This document shows positions 1-13,490 of a stretch of 64,000 bases of DNA, piece by piece. Source of the DNA: Rhyacophila brunnea (lineage: Eukaryota; Arthropoda; Insecta; Trichoptera; Rhyacophilidae). The notes under the pieces were generated by a model that had not been told where the DNA came from, ran no database searches, and saw nothing but the letters and a program-made list of their open reading frames with translations. The position numbers were made by a program, and so were the translations under genes. The DNA lies in NCBI GenBank assembly GCA_022495005.1, contig JAGYXB010001617.1, positions 62,001 through 126,000 on the forward strand, written 5' to 3'. How positions within the stretch are numbered: position 1 is the first letter of the stretch; every line of letters begins with the position of its first letter.

Positions 1-1298
1 GTGTTATGCCCAGCATGCATCTCTCCATACCACGTTGTGCTACTCTAAGTTTCTGGATCTCTCTTTTACTTAGGGTCCATGTTTCTTGTGTATTTATATA
101 AAATTACTAATTTATTAAGGTCAAAGTTCAATCGTTGCAGAGGACATTTTTAAGAGACAATGTGTTGAACTGTTTGGTGTATTAGACATCGAGAAGAATG
201 GAAGGAGCTAGGGAATGACTTAATCTAGAAATACATCAATTTATTCAAGCTGATGAAAATGATGATAATTCAACCTAATCACTGCCAGATCCAAGTTAAC
301 TCATCAAAACATGTATGTCGCGTCAGGCCATAGACGAGTTAACTCGTGCGTTTTGTAAACGTCATAACCTCTGAATAAACTTTAATGTTTATGTATATTT
401 TATAAACATTATTTTTAATCATTTAAGTGTGAAAATATTCACGATAAACCCGATAAACATGTTGATTTGGTAAGTTTTCACAAATATTTATCATTCTGTT
501 CTTATTTCATATTTTTAAGGGATTTATTTTATTACAAAAATAGCTGGCCAACAAGTTTAGTGTCTACCTAGTAAAAATTTAATTTAAAAACTAACATTCG
601 TCGAGATTTTAACATGTTTCCATTCAAAATCGTTAAACTAAATTTTTCTTATAATTAATATTTGCAATATGGAGTTTCAATATTAGCAGTGGATTATTAT
701 CAAATTTAACCCCGATAATAGGTTAGATAAACAAATTTCATGTGTTCTAAACTAAATTTATATACCTACCTACATCCTCGCATCGAGGGCCGCGGCTCGA
801 GGAAGGCTAACGAGGCAAATGGATAGCCGCTGAAGAGATCTTCTCGAACGCTCGCGGGGTAATAGGGTGGGTTTATGGGGTAGTTTTAGGTGCAGGATTA
901 CAGCACGTTATCTAATATAAAATTTTCAATTTATATCTTTGCACAAACACATATATAGGTAGGTAAGCTTAATTTAAAATACAATTGTCAATGTGTAATA
1001 GATACAGGAAATTTATGTAATATTATTAAAATTAAATTTAATAAAATACAATATTAAATAATATGTAAGTATTTATTCAATATAGTTTAATTGAAATTGT
1101 GTATTTTTTTTGCAATAATAATAATATATGTCTACCAAAAAAGACAGTAAACACCATGAAAGAAATTGACCGGATGTATGCCATAATAATGTTTACGCGC
1201 TATATAATTTCATGTGCGTAAGGCCGGCCATAGAGAATAAACGTGTATACACGCAGTACTTTACACTCATACTAACATAATTAAAAAATAATTTAATA

Positions 1299-1550
1299 TA
1301 TCGATGGTTTAGTGCACAGATATTGTATGTCAAGTTTTTGTCTAAATTGAGTTTTTGATACACAAAATGCGTCTGCATCATATCTATGCTGTAAAAATAT
1401 TGTACGTCAAAATATGATATTTTAGAAGATGCTGTATCGTTCAAATACATAATATTATGTCCATTTCTCATGCATCTCAAATTTTAAATTTCGATTTTTT
1501 CAAAATATACTAAACTGGACATACAATATCTGTGCACTAAACCATCGATA
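1299..1550. repeat. Foldback element with perfect 33-bp inverted arms
   Basis: Positions 1299-1331 and 1518-1550 are perfect reverse complements (33 of 33 bases), separated by 186 bp of AT-rich DNA. A short open frame covers the interior but reads like noise. The arm core, with a TTTAGTGCAC-like stretch, recurs in degraded form at about 59318-59350, so this is likely a dispersed non-autonomous element (MITE). No target duplication is clear. Confidence 0.7.
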
Positions 1551-2054
1551 ATTATTATCCACACGCTGCCATCTCTTGGAATCATAGTGAAATACGTAAT
1601 TGAAATACAAATCTTTATGATATAATTTTAATATATTTTTTAAAACAGTCCGTGATATTAGGTCAAGTCGTAGATCGAAGAGGACGAGGAAGTTCTTCCT
1701 CTAGATAAAAGGAGCAACCCAAGAATGCCACGAGCTTTCCACTAACATAGACCCTGATTGCCGATGAATGCCGAAAAATATAGAGCCATGCTGTGGAAAA
1801 GACTGTCAGTCGGCCAAATCATTCGGGCACGATCATAAGTCATGAGTTATCTATCGATGAAGAAGACAAACTACATATTAGTATTAAATAAATTATTTAA
1901 TTAAATAATTAAATAGCAATAAATTGCTAAGTATTTTTCACAATCACTGTTTTTTCTTAATGATTCTTAATGGTTAATTTTATATTATATTTATGTTTAT
2001 CATTTTCATGTTTTCCTCTTATCTGTGAATGATTTAATATTTAATGCCATTCAT

Positions 2055-2150
2055 CCAACCCATTGGATCCTGTATTGGATCAAATTTCAAGCAACGGGAT
2101 CGAACCCATAGCAGGGGTTCAGAGACGAACGCTATAGCAACTAGGCCACC
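2055..2150 (-). repeat. tRNA-derived SINE fragment
   Basis: On the minus strand a tRNA-like head is visible: a box A-like GTGGCCTAGTTGC followed about 30 bases later by a box B, GGGTTCGATCCC. The flanks do not complete a tRNA cloverleaf, so a SINE head is more likely than a functional tRNA gene. Confidence 0.4.
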
Positions 2151-3414
2151 ATATATATAACTATTTTATGTATACTGCTATTACACTGGCATTTCATTTG
2201 TAAAGCAAAACGAGAGCAGGACGATTTTATTTAAATATCTGGATATATTACTGCGGTACCCACCTAATAAATTATTTTTGAAAAAACGCCAAAAAATAAA
2301 AACATTTTTTCACGCGAAAAATTGTTACAAATTTTTCGTGACCGTAGAAATAAGGACGGAAAGAAAAAATATAAATGTTACGATAAAATATTATTTATGG
2401 GCAACAAGTATTTTTTTGCCGGAAATCTACAATAAAAATGTCAATTCAATGTAAAGTGTTCATACAAAAATATGTAATATTTTATATTTTCATATCAGGT
2501 GAATGTTTAAAGGAATATTATGTAATTTTTATGTTACTATAATGGCGCTCGAGAGCTTTTTTGTAGAAAGCTGCTATACGGGCAGTGCTTTCCGGAGGCG
2601 TCGAGACGATCCTCATCATCGACGGACGCCACGACGCTCAGTCGCTCTCCAGGCATCGGTCCGGGTAGACGTGCACGTCTCAAGTGTCAAATTATTCGTT
2701 CAAATTTAATTTATCCCGGCAAAAACATCGCGATCGGTTTGTTGTTGTAGTGTCTATCGATGAACTGATTTTTAAAATAAATATACTCTGTATTCTAATA
2801 CTATCTTATAATATAAGTAAAATAACATTATATAAATAAAAAACATACTATTAAAACATATTAATATTTTTCAAATACAATCATACCCACCATGTGGTTG
2901 TCAAGACATCTTGTTATTTATTTTTCTTTTAATTTTTTTTTAATAAAATAAATACGTAAAATCGTCTTATAAACAAAAATATTGCGAGTTTCTTATTGTA
3001 CCTACTATAAAAACGCGTACCTAATTAAAAAAAGTAAAATATTTATAATTATTAATAAAAAAATTAATTAAATAAAATATTCTTTTCAATCCTTTTAAAA
3101 ATACAGCGTTAGATTGATAAATTATAATTGATGATTTATTGTATCGCTTGATATTCACCGCCTAAACAAACACGACACGTGTTTTGCTCACATGCTGAAC
3201 GATATTCAATATTAGAATCAACATTTTTTGGTTTATTTAATATAATAATTAATTCAAAATCGTACTTAACAAGGCTCAAAATATGCGTGAAACATTTTTT
3301 GTGAAATAGTTTTTATATATGTGGTGAATATCAAAGTGATAAATTGTATAATATTATGTTATATTTACTTTATTTCATTTTTTAATTTATTTTTTATTCC
3401 GCATTTCGTGCCTT

Positions 3415-3537
3415 AAAAACCTCGTGATTGGTACGAGTGCAGCTCTACTGAACTGTTCCGGGTAGCATAATATGATAAAGCTAAGATCGCCTTGATGGTG
3501 GCCGACCTCTGCTAGGGGATGGCACAATAAGAAGAAG
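3415..3537 (+). repeat. Dispersed repeat with AAG-rich tail, copy 1
   Basis: A block reading GATTGGTACGAGTGCAGCTC, then GTGGCCGACCTC, then GGGGATGG and an AAGAAGAAG tail. It recurs on the minus strand at about 39700-39830 and as a tail-only piece at about 23540-23595 (+). The shared order and the simple-repeat tail suggest the 3' end of a non-LTR retroelement. No coding sequence is attached. Confidence 0.5.
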
Positions 3538-4749
3538 ATTCATTTGATTATTTCTTTGTAGAATTGTTTGTTTATATTTGGTACACGTATTTTAAAATAA
3601 TAAAATTGTTTTTAATAATAACATAAATAAAATAATACTCGGCTAGAGTAGCTAGAGTGTTAAATAAAAATATACTTATTAAAGTTCTAATAACTGGGTT
3701 AAATTAAAAAATAAATAAAACGTTTATGACCTAGTAATAATTTTATTTATTTATTTTTCCGGAAATAATCGCATGCTGTCTTCTATAATACTAACAAGCA
3801 TGTTTGTTTCTATTAGCAGTAATGATATGTATTATATAAAATTACAATATAATCCCTATTTTGTGTGTAATTATTTTGTTGTGAAATTTCGTATTCCTTT
3901 ATATTATTTTTTGTTATCCATGTGCTCATGTTAAACAAACTCGGGTCGTTAAAGTCTTTATGGCCGCTGATCACGACAAGATTTTGCGTTTAAAAAGTTT
4001 GGGCGCGCTGGAACATTTTTATGAATTCTTTAATGGCATTGAAATATAAACTAGATTATAAAATAACGTGCATATCTAATACCTTTTGATTATATCATAA
4101 ATAATTTATATTATTATTATATAAATACCGTGTAAGTTTTTTTTTATATAAATAACATTACGAATTATAGAAGGTTGTAAACAATATATAATTATAATAA
4201 ATTAATGACTTAGGTACTGTAAAAATTAAGTTATTATATTTTTTGATACACTACTAAAAAATGATGTATGTTATTAGTACTTAAATGTGTTTTATAATAT
4301 TATTATAGTAGTGTGTGCGTGGTGTGGTAGTTACATTGCATGAAAACTTTAATTGTATCGCCAAGAGTCATCACTTTGAAATTATTGAAAAAAACCATTA
4401 GAAGAAACCGATTAGAAAAAAAGTATTATATTCTTACTATATTTGATTTTTTTTTATATATATAATTCTTCTAGGGCTACAGACACACAGCACACTATGA
4501 GAAATAAAGCTCCCTGATTGGTTAGAAAGGCCTCGATGACATAACTGACATTATTTATTGAAAAATGTGAGTTATGACACCAACAGTCAACTTTGTCAAC
4601 AATTTTCACATGGTTTAACGTGAGTTTTGATACTCAACTATTTTTCTTTATATAGATTAACTTAAAAATGACAAAATTGCAGTGTGAGTTATGGCTCTAG
4701 AGTCTAGACGACTCAATTACAGAAGCACACGTGCGTGAGATAATCGATT

Positions 4750-4830
4750 AAATGTATTGTGACCTTACCGGAATCGAACCCAGAACTGCTGTCTAATACG
4801 CTAATACGTATTAATTGGACTATGAATGTC
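4750..4830 (-). repeat. tRNA-derived SINE fragment
   Basis: The minus strand carries box B GGGTTCGATTCC preceded by a box A-like CATAGTCCAATTAATACG. It is a single isolated tRNA-like head with no acceptor-stem pairing, so it is called a SINE relic rather than a tRNA gene. Confidence 0.35.
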
Positions 4831-6351
4831 CACTAATTATTTTTATTGTCATCGTAGTAGTAGTAGTTTATATTGTTTATATTAACATAGATGGCAGATT
4901 GCGTTGCCAATTAATATTAAATAGTTTGCTATGGCTTTTTCAATTCATATAATCTATACTAAATTTGAGTGCGGTTAGCCTATTTTTCCGCTAATTACTC
5001 AAAAACCACTGAATTTAATAATTTGGGCACGTTTAATTTCAATTCCAGATATATGAGAATCTAAAATAATGGGCTTGCAATAGGTACGGATTACGAAGTG
5101 CGCGCCTAAGAATGGAATAGTTAATAATACGAATCTGTCTATTTCTTTATTGTGTCTACTTTTTCTTTTCGCTTCTTTCGCTTTTAGTTTTAATTGTTTA
5201 AAGACCCCCTTTTAAATCTTCTGGCAAATTGATTGCGTCAAAGGAATCGTCGCTGTAAATTAATAAGTTATATTATGTTAATTGTACGTAATACATTTTA
5301 TCGTGAGTATTTGTATTGGAAAGATGTGGCCGTATAGCATTGATATCAAAAAATGACGTGTTGTTAGTAGATCATTGTAGATCATTATGTTCAAATTTTA
5401 TTATATTAATTAAGGAAAATAGTTTTATATTGATTGGTATCAAATATCTGATAATAACGATACTTATGAGCACCTACCAGATTTTTATATAAATATGTAA
5501 TATGTACCTATACAATATTTGCTATCCTTCTTTTAAATCATTCAGAATTTTATATAAATATAATATACGATATGATTGTATTTATAAATTATCTAAGTAC
5601 ATACCTACCTAGGTTATATATTTTTTTATGTTTTTCTCACGTATTCCGGTGGTTTCATTAAGTGTTTTAATTAGATATGAATTTGATCTCAAGGGTATAT
5701 TTATATAATATACAGTCATTGGCTTCCAATATAATATTTCACTATGAACTGTGGTGTATGCACCATAGAAAAATATATTTTATTTTTAATTTGTACATAT
5801 TATTATGTAGTTTGGTTGTGGTTACTATCAATTCTTGATTTAATATAAAAACTTATTTATGCAATAATAATGGTTCACGACTCTGTGACTGAGTTAATTG
5901 TAATTGATATGGAATTTAATGAATATTTTTTGTCGCCAGCTAGTTGCTGAAGTTATAAATAAAATGATTAATTAATTGTCAAAAATAAGTAGCTTTAAAG
6001 TATTTTTTGCGTGCTCGCCTATTAATGTGGTAGCAAAATTCATAATAAAACAAAATTGCTTTTTTTATCCGCCTAAAAGCTCAAGTAAAACCTGTTTCAA
6101 AATAAAACATCAAGGATACTTTGCCTAATAAATCACCGTAAAATTCGATTGTCAACTTTTTTCAAAGCTCAGCAGAACAGGTATCAAGTAAAAAGTAAGT
6201 TGATATTCTGAGTTTGATTAATGACTTTAAAAAGTTACAGCAAGATCGCTTAAAAACGGGCCCTGAAAATCAGTGCCATAAAAGTTCTAACAAGAATGTG
6301 AGTGAGTGGGTTGGGGAATGTGGGGTGATGTGAGGAAAAAGGAGACAGAAG

Positions 6352-6409
6352 ATGGCCTGGGATAAGCAGCTGCTTTTACTCGTCACTCTCTCACTCACAA
6401 TATGCTTGG
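6352..6409 (+). CDS. robo2: Robo receptor, coding exon 1 (signal peptide)
   Basis: Encodes the start of the receptor: residues 1-19 plus the first base of codon 20. The peptide is a textbook signal sequence, a short start with Asp4 and Lys5 and then a hydrophobic run LLLLVTLSLTICL, which would send the receptor into the secretory pathway. The ATG is in a good context (A at -3, G at +4) and an in-frame TGA sits at 6331-6333. The exon ends at a strong donor, G|GTAAGA, in phase 1, exactly the phase needed by the Ig1 exon at 45591, where the joined codon reads Gly. No other acceptor-to-start candidate near the Ig1 exon was found. The link across 39 kb is inferred from phase and logic; transcript data would settle it. 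Confidence 0.75.
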
Positions 6410-6744
6410 GTAAGAAAAAAATGCATTACCTTTCTAAATTTCTGTTAAGGCGTTTTAATAAAAGACTTGAAACTTATATAAAAGCCTACCTTCCCAGACA
6501 CCGTGTTTCACTGGATTCTTATTAGATTTTATATTGACTCTCCAATTTGATGATGACCTTAGCCACTTCCGGAAGATGTATATTAACACAATATATTTTT
6601 AATCACGAAATATGTTTTTAACCGATCGGCCAATTTATATAATAATTTGCCCACCCAATCCAAAAGGACAATAAAACTGCAAATTCGTAGTTTCGAGAAA
6701 ATCACATTTGAAGTTTTGCATTTACTTAAAATACGCGCGGTTTA

Positions 6745-6960
6745 CGCGTCAGCCTATAATGCCGTAATACAGGCTCGACTTCTGGGTCTGGCAAGTATAC
6801 CTATTGTTTTTCAATTTATGCATAAGTCAAAGAATTGGCCTTAATAGGTTGAGCACGTGGATGACATCCATTTCTCGTAAAAAACAAAATCTGTTAATAC
6901 AAACATCTACTTTTTGGAGGCCTATATAATCCTATTAGGATCGGACTTGGTCTGATTTAA
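6745..6960 (+). repeat. tRNA-derived SINE family 2, 5'-degraded copy
   Basis: Matches the body of the copies at 30615 and 59400: TAATAGGTTGAGCA, GACATCCATTTCTCG, AAACAAAATCTGTTAATACA, TGGAGGCC and the end motif CCTATTAGGATCGGAC. The tRNA-like head is decayed. It lies about 340 bp inside intron 1. Confidence 0.7.
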
Positions 6961-9477
6961 AATACACGTTTAACATCAAATATCGCGAGTATGAAGATAT
7001 TTTTATTTTATTTTCCTAATGACTTATACTTCTGGTATTTTTACAGTAGGATTATATGAATCTTACAGCTATTTTTCTATTCATTTGAAAAAGAAAATCA
7101 ATATTTTAGCAATTGTAGTCCTTTTGCATTAAATGGGTGAATGTCTATGTTTTAAAATATAAAAAAAAACTGAAAAAATGACATGAATTTCCGAGACACG
7201 TTATTAAAATCAGTGATACATAGCTCTAGAAGCGGAAATTCTGTTACACTTCTAGTGTACAATCAAAGCTTTACTATTAATAAGAATGTGTAGATAGAAA
7301 TATTAACAATAAACATATATTACAATCATGTTACTGTATCATAATTCGACTGTGTTAAGCCAAAATAGTCATTGATTTTGAGCGCTTAAGTTGGAATTCT
7401 TAATAATCTATTCGCATAATTAAATACCTCATTTTAACGCTAACATAATTTTGACTTAGCACTCTCGAATAACGTAGGCATTTACCCTGTAAATACCAAA
7501 CTTAAATCTGTGAGATTATAATTATATTTTGGAAAACAATTGAATGATGTAATCAGTTATGTTTATTAAGGATTTGTATAATGCACAACAATCTGTAACT
7601 CAACAGGATTACATTTAACTTATATTAATGTAATGATATTTTCTCATAAATATAGTACAACGTTTTCATATGTTATATTATGATACCATACGTGGCCTAA
7701 TATTGGCCTTGCTTACTCGCCTATTTTATGTAATCTTAGGTAATTAGGTATGTTATTATATTTTCATTTCCTATATTCTCATACACTGACGTCTATTTAA
7801 TTAATTTTTATATTTGTGCAATTGAATTTCTGTGGTAAATCAGATTTTAAATTTTAGTAAAATGTTTGTAAATTCTCAACAAACTAACATTTAAAAAAGT
7901 CCTGATTAATCACAAAAAACCAACCTTAGAAATAGCTGCCATGAGAATTGTTCTTTTAGTCTTGGACAACATATTTATGCCATACACGGATATTATTAAA
8001 AAGAATTAAATATCAGACTAATCGTATTGAAAAGCATTAAATTTGAAGTTTAATTGAACCTTCAATCATATGCAAATGCAAATCTCTTAATACGTCATAA
8101 TTGTATTAATCATCAAATTGTTAAATCATTTCATTTCGGAATACTACGCTTAGAATTATAATATTAGATTACTAAAAAAATATTAAAATACTAATTCTTT
8201 CTTATAATATATTTTTATTAAATAGTTTCACTCACAGATGTCACTGTTATATTATTATCTGACATTATTATATTCGAATAATTAGAAATATAATATATTA
8301 TAATATTCAAATTTATAATGATGGTATATTCACAATCCGGCTGCTACTAACTGTTAGGTGAAAGCATTCTTTAGCCGCTTTAGCGTATCTTACTTTTAGC
8401 TTTCTTTAGCTTTTAATTTCTACGATATCAATGACATTAATATGGACAAAGCATCTGATATCGATGTCAATAATTTTGCATAGGTAATGTATGCAAATCT
8501 ACGATAATACTTTCACAGAGTTATAGCGATAGCCTTGTAAGTCTATTAAAAAAACTATTCTTTCGTCACGGGTCACGATCTTTAGTTATGAATTCCCGAT
8601 AAAGAAGAATTAATATTGAGCGATTTACTACACAATGTAAATATGATATAAACGAACAATAAATATTAAAACGAACACGTTTTGGCTATTCAACGTCTCG
8701 TCGAAGATATGTCCCAAATATAATTCTTTAGCTGTATAAGAAAGCTTGATCAAAACTTGTTTAGGTACTAATGCATATGAATATTGAATGCCGTAACATA
8801 CCTGTTCACCTGTTTGAAACGCGCGATATCTCTTCCTAAGTGCAGAGGGATCTCTTTGCATTTTCCGGGCTTTTATCTTCGTAATGCACATCTTGTATTT
8901 CCCAAACAGCCCTGGTGTATTTTCCAACATTGCTTGCTTGCTACATATTATACGCTGAAAGATTTTTAAAGGTATCACTTACATAACATTTTACATACTT
9001 TTGAATAAGGATCATAAAATAATAATGAATATTTATTAATTGATTCTGTATAAGGTTTTATTCTGATTTAATGTAATTCTGATTTAATGTGAATGATAGT
9101 TTCAATATATTTTTTAGAATACTTATAATATACACTCTCATAAAACAATAATCTGAAAAAGTGCTGTAACTACAGCGCACAAATATTAATAAAATTTATG
9201 TAGATACCAAATATATTTAATTCTCAATTTGAAGAATACGATTATAATGATCCGTATTTATAATATATTCAATGTGATCATAAAAGGTTAATTTATAAGG
9301 TAAGAAAAGAAGAAATATTATAATTACAAAATATTATACATTTTTTTATAATTAATTAGTTTAAAAATATAACTCAAATTATTAATATTTCAATTTTAAT
9401 GGATTTAAGTTTTGTACTACATATTCCATTTGAGTTGGATAAGTACTCAAATGGAATAATCATCAGGGGCGCGACCA

Positions 9478-10086
9478 CCCGGTGTGGGTCCTGACCTCCT
9501 CCAACAGCTCCCTCCACCTGTCCCTATACAGTGTGGCCGCTTCTCAATTTGGTACCCCCAGAATACGGCAGTCACTGGCAGCTCCATCCAACCAGCGAAT
9601 CTTTGGCCTCCCTCTTCTTCTACGTCCTATTGGATTGCTGGACATCACTCTCTTTGCCGGTTCATTGTCATTCATACGGTACACATGACCTAGCCATCGC
9701 AATCTCCCAATCTTAATTGATTGAACTGCGCTGCAATCTTTGTACAGCCCGTAGAGCTCCGCATTATATCTTCTCCTCAAATTGGTGCCATCTCTGATCG
9801 GTCCATATATACGGCGGAGAATTTTCCTTTCAAAGATGTTCAGGGCTCACTCATTTCGCAGAGTTAATGTCCAGGTTTCCGATGCGTAGGTGAGCACTGG
9901 TTTTACAAGTGTCTTGTAAAGAGTGCTTTTAGTTCGGCGAGATAGTATGCGAGACGTAAATTGTCTTAACAGGCCAAAGTAGCATTTATTCGCAGACATG
10001 ATTCTATTGTTGATTTATTCTGTAATATCATTATGTCGACTTACAAGAGATCCAAGGTATATGAAACTGTCGACCGTATCAAATGG
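9478..10086 (-). pseudogene. Non-LTR retrotransposon RT, C-terminal remnant
   Basis: The minus strand reads, from 10086 down, a typical post-catalytic region of an invertebrate non-LTR endonuclease/reverse transcriptase: FIYLGSLVSRHNDITE, then TKSTLYKTLVKPVLTYASE with TWTL, then FERKILRRIYGPIRDG, then RWLGHVYRM and GRRRRGRPKIRW before the frame ends. At least two in-frame stops interrupt it (near 10018 and 9848), so it is dead. The catalytic palm with the FADD motif is missing, so this is a 5'-truncated copy. The fragment at 24050 (+) is the same type with different sequence. Confidence 0.85.
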
Positions 10087-10185
10087 AATGCAAATGGAAT
10101 AGCACAAAACTTAAATCCGTTTGAATTTAAATTCAAATTCCGTCAAGTACCTAACTTCGGTCGATAGTATTAATATCTTAATATT
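10085..10185 (+). repeat. Penelope-like tail repeat, fragment
   Basis: Shares AAATGGAATAGYACAAAACT, the TTTAAATTCAAATTCC run, a TCAAGTACC block and CGGTCGATAGTATTAATA with the copies at 14290 (+) and 41140 (-). The hammerhead-like part is absent here. It abuts the RT remnant just upstream. Confidence 0.6.
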
Positions 10186-12415
10186 TAACTTCCATACAGC
10201 ACCCAAGCCCTTAATGGAGTCGAACAATCTACAGAAAAATGTCACAACACTATTTCCAGCAAAATATACTTTACTACAATATTTTTTTTAATAAATTGCT
10301 ATGTGAGATTAATTTTATTATTATGTTAAACAGATGTGAGGCATGGCACAGAATAAAAGTCTTATATATTTTTTCTTGAAATTTTCACGTCAAACTCATC
10401 TCAAAAGAAAAAAATATCATTCGCTAAAATTCTCGTACAATTTGGAAGTATTAAATCCCACTCCAATTTGGTTGATGCCTCCTTCCTTACTGTGGTATTT
10501 TTTTTTACTTTGGTCTTAGTACTTACAACTTGACTTTTTGCCTGTGTCTGGCAGGAATGTCTGCGCTTAATAATTTGGACGTAAGTTGCCAACAAAGGCG
10601 AATTATGGCGGACACAATAATGTCCTCTTGATTGGTTGACGGGATTCATTTTATTCTGTGAAAAACGATAAAAGATTTCCCCGAGAACGTACATGTCTTG
10701 GCGAATTACAAAACTGAAAAATGAAATACTGTACAATATACTACGGATGTATTTTCATATCTATTCTATTATTTTAATAGGGTGACTGCTATAGTTATTG
10801 GACTCTTAAGTAAAATACTTTCTCAATCAATAAATATAAATCAAAAAATATATCTATAACATGGTAAACATATAGGAAGTGTGGAAAAGCGAAATTTAAT
10901 GTGCTTTATATATATAAGGTCATGCCCAGATGGCTCGATTTGACTCGTGTGTAAAAACTTGCACTCCGTCTACATATTATATTATAATCGCCGCGTGTTA
11001 CTTCTTGTGAGCGGGCAAAGTACTGGTAACCTCATTGAGTTGTCCACATGCACTTTCAGCGTATCGTGGTAAGACACGCGTCACCTGGACAAGCTCTAAG
11101 TATTAGCGATAAACCGTAAAAACCTTTTTATGTAATGTCATTAAACTGAAAAAAATAGGAAACACACAGTTAATGTAAAATCTTTTCACTCTAATTTTGC
11201 ACCGGTGACACAGTTATAAGATAATACAAAAATATTTTATTAAGTTCATTTGATTCTAATACTAGCTGAAGTACACGATTTTGCACGAGGCTTCTTTATT
11301 GATCGATAACACTGATAGAGTCTGTTTTCTATAAGCTGGCGTGCCGGTTTCCCCCCTGCTTCAGCATCCTTCTCGTTCCCTCCCATTGAAAACTTGCAGA
11401 AGTTTAACGCGATGGCACAAGGCTTTCCGAGTGACGTGTATGCCAGTTTATAGAATACAGCTTCTAGTTAGTTACAAAAATTATCTGTATTTAGGAATAC
11501 AACATGTGAAAATGAAAAAAAATCTGATTGCCATATCAAACAAAAGAAATTAAAAATAAATTCCAAAATATGCAAGCCTTCTGTCATGAATATTCAAAGT
11601 TGGAATTAGCATGAGAGGTAATTTGAACAAACAAACTGTATTATTTATATGTATCTACAATTAATATGTCAGTTGTGGCTAAGTATATTATTACATAATA
11701 TGATTTTTATAATATATTATATATAAATAGTATTAATTGGAAAGATTCAAGAATAGAGGATCATTTAAAAAATAGTATTTTAAAGAAATTTTTCATGCAT
11801 TTTTTCTGAGAGCAGTTTTTATATGTGGTTAAAAAATAATTATTATGCAGGTATATAAAAGTTGCTTACGAATATTCTTTTACATTTTTAAATGGTACTC
11901 TCATGTCCGCTGTCATACAATATCTATCGAGTTTGTGCACATTTGAAAATATACCCTAAAAGGAAATAAGCTCCCTTTGAATATGCATTATGCTAGAACC
12001 CAGTAATATTATATCAATAAAATGGCGGACGATTTTTAGTTTTTCAGCTATATTTCATTACCGGATGAAAGAAAATTTGAAAACACATCTTTATTAAGAA
12101 TAATATTATTATCGTAACTGTAATAATTAATAAAAATGAACAAAACAGACTTCAATTTCTAATTTATTGAATCACTTATATTTGATTATAAATTAAAGCT
12201 CTGTGTTTTTCACTGAAAATTTTAAATCGGCCACTGTTTACCAAGACAACGGTGCTTTTGACATAAAAATGTCATGTATTTAAAATGACGTTTTTACATT
12301 TCAATGCATCGTGAGTTATTATCTTAGATTTTTTTATATTTAAAGATATTCGGCATTCTATTGGCTAATAATACCTGCTTTAGTGTATTAGTTTCTTTGT
12401 AAGTATACACCCAAT

Positions 12416-12634
12416 AATATTGCGGGCTAGCGTGGCTCTCGTGGTGCAGTGGGTAAGGCGCTGGCCTTCCACCCGAGAGTTCTGGGTTCGATTCCCGGTC
12501 ATGACAAAAACATTTATGTATTTTTCTCAAAGCCTGTGTGTTTGTGATTGTTCAAAATTACTAACAACCACCTTGTACGAAAAAGCAAGGACATGGTTAT
12601 TAACAATTCTAAAAAAAAAAAAAAATATTGCGGG
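12416..12634 (+). mobile_element. tRNA-derived SINE family 1, intact copy with target duplication
   Basis: The head contains box A-like GTGGTGCAGTGGGTAAGGC and box B GGTTCGATTCC, the internal RNA polymerase III promoter of tRNA-derived SINEs. The body has CTCAAAGCCTG, TTACTAACAACCACCTTG and AAGCAAGGACATGGTTAT, and ends in a poly-A run (about 12611-12625). The 11-bp sequence AATATTGCGGG flanks it on both sides (12416-12426 and 12624-12634), the expected mark of target-primed reverse transcription. Sister copies lie at 51770 and, diverged, at 42885. The intact duplication and tail suggest a fairly recent insertion. Confidence 0.9.
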
Positions 12635-13099
12635 ATAATTATTTCATGGGCCACAATAATAAAATATGTCATACATTCAATTACGTTCTAAGAAAACTTT
12701 TCATTTCAATTCCGGCTGTAACTGAGTTAACCATTAGTTACTTAAAAACTTTTTATTTTTAGAAACGACTTTTTAGTTCATTCAGCTTTGCGTGTTGCAA
12801 ACATACCCTAAGTGACGTAAATAACTTTTTTTATAGTTACACGGTAAAAACACAAAATAAACCTGTCAATCATGCACGATTTTTTACTGCCAGATTGGGG
12901 TGTATGGCCATGTCATTGTTGTTGTGGGAGTATCGTAAAAATGTTTATCAAGACGACCAGTCTAAAGTTATTTGCTTGATTTTCATTCGTGAAAGTTGAA
13001 TTACTTAGATAAGAGTTATAAAAATAATTTTGTAATATTGATTAGTGCTAGAGGTGTTCGAATTCGGTATTTTCAAGGTTTTTTTGGTACTAGTAAAAA

Positions 13100-13490
13100 A
13101 TAGAGCTTCGAAAACAGATGTTTGCGACGAATACTGGGTGTGCGGTGGTATGACTTTAGGAGCAACGAGGAGATAAGAGAACGCACCAAGCAGCCTCTCA
13201 TCACGCTGAAAGTGAAGAGGCGACGTTGGACCTGGCTCGGCCACGTGCTGCGGATGCCAGACGAGAACTTCAACCTGGCTTGCCTGTTCTTCAAACCGAC
13301 CGGATTCCGGCGTCCTAGAAGGCCGCTAAATACAATCTACAGAGGGTATACGGTGGAGCTATGGGATGCTGGTTTGACCTGGAACGAAACAAGGAGACTG
13401 GCGAGCGACAGGGATTCTTGGAGGCGCCGCGTGGTGTTCATATACTCCAGTTAAGGGGCGGATATGGCAAAAGAAGAAGAAAAGAAGAAG
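13100..13490 (+). pseudogene. Non-LTR retrotransposon RT, C-terminal remnant
   Basis: A 110-codon open frame (13122-13454) contains the conserved tail block of many invertebrate retroelement polyproteins: CLRRILGVRWYDFRSNEE, then RRRWTWLGHVLRMPD, then a GFRRPRR stretch and DRDSWRRRV. Upstream the reading frame is not recognisable, so only the last part of the polymerase protein survives. It ends with a stop and then an AAGAAG-rich tail, as in other elements here. No catalytic residues remain. Confidence 0.8.

Larger units (their letters stand above)
1..6351. other. 5' flank / upstream region of the Robo gene, no coding gene seen
   Basis: AT-rich DNA upstream of the Robo start codon. I see no conserved coding sequence; open frames here are short and unlike any family I know. 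It holds a foldback element (1299-1550), two tRNA-like SINE fragments (about 2055-2150 and 4750-4830) and one copy of a retroelement-like tail repeat (about 3415-3537). A G+C-richer pocket lies at about 2565-2690 inside a 68-codon open frame, but its arginine-rich translation shows no domain. The transcription start and any 5' untranslated exons of the Robo gene cannot be placed from sequence alone; the 5' leader next to the first coding exon begins somewhere before 6331. Confidence 0.5.

Noticed and set aside
2503..2709. 68-codon open frame with Arg-rich translation
   Set aside because: No domain, no splice context and no homology pattern; it looks like a chance frame in a G+C-richer pocket.
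8628..8978. 116-codon minus-strand open frame
   Set aside because: Composition is that of translated AT-rich intron, with no recognisable motif; an overlapping plus-strand frame is equally open.
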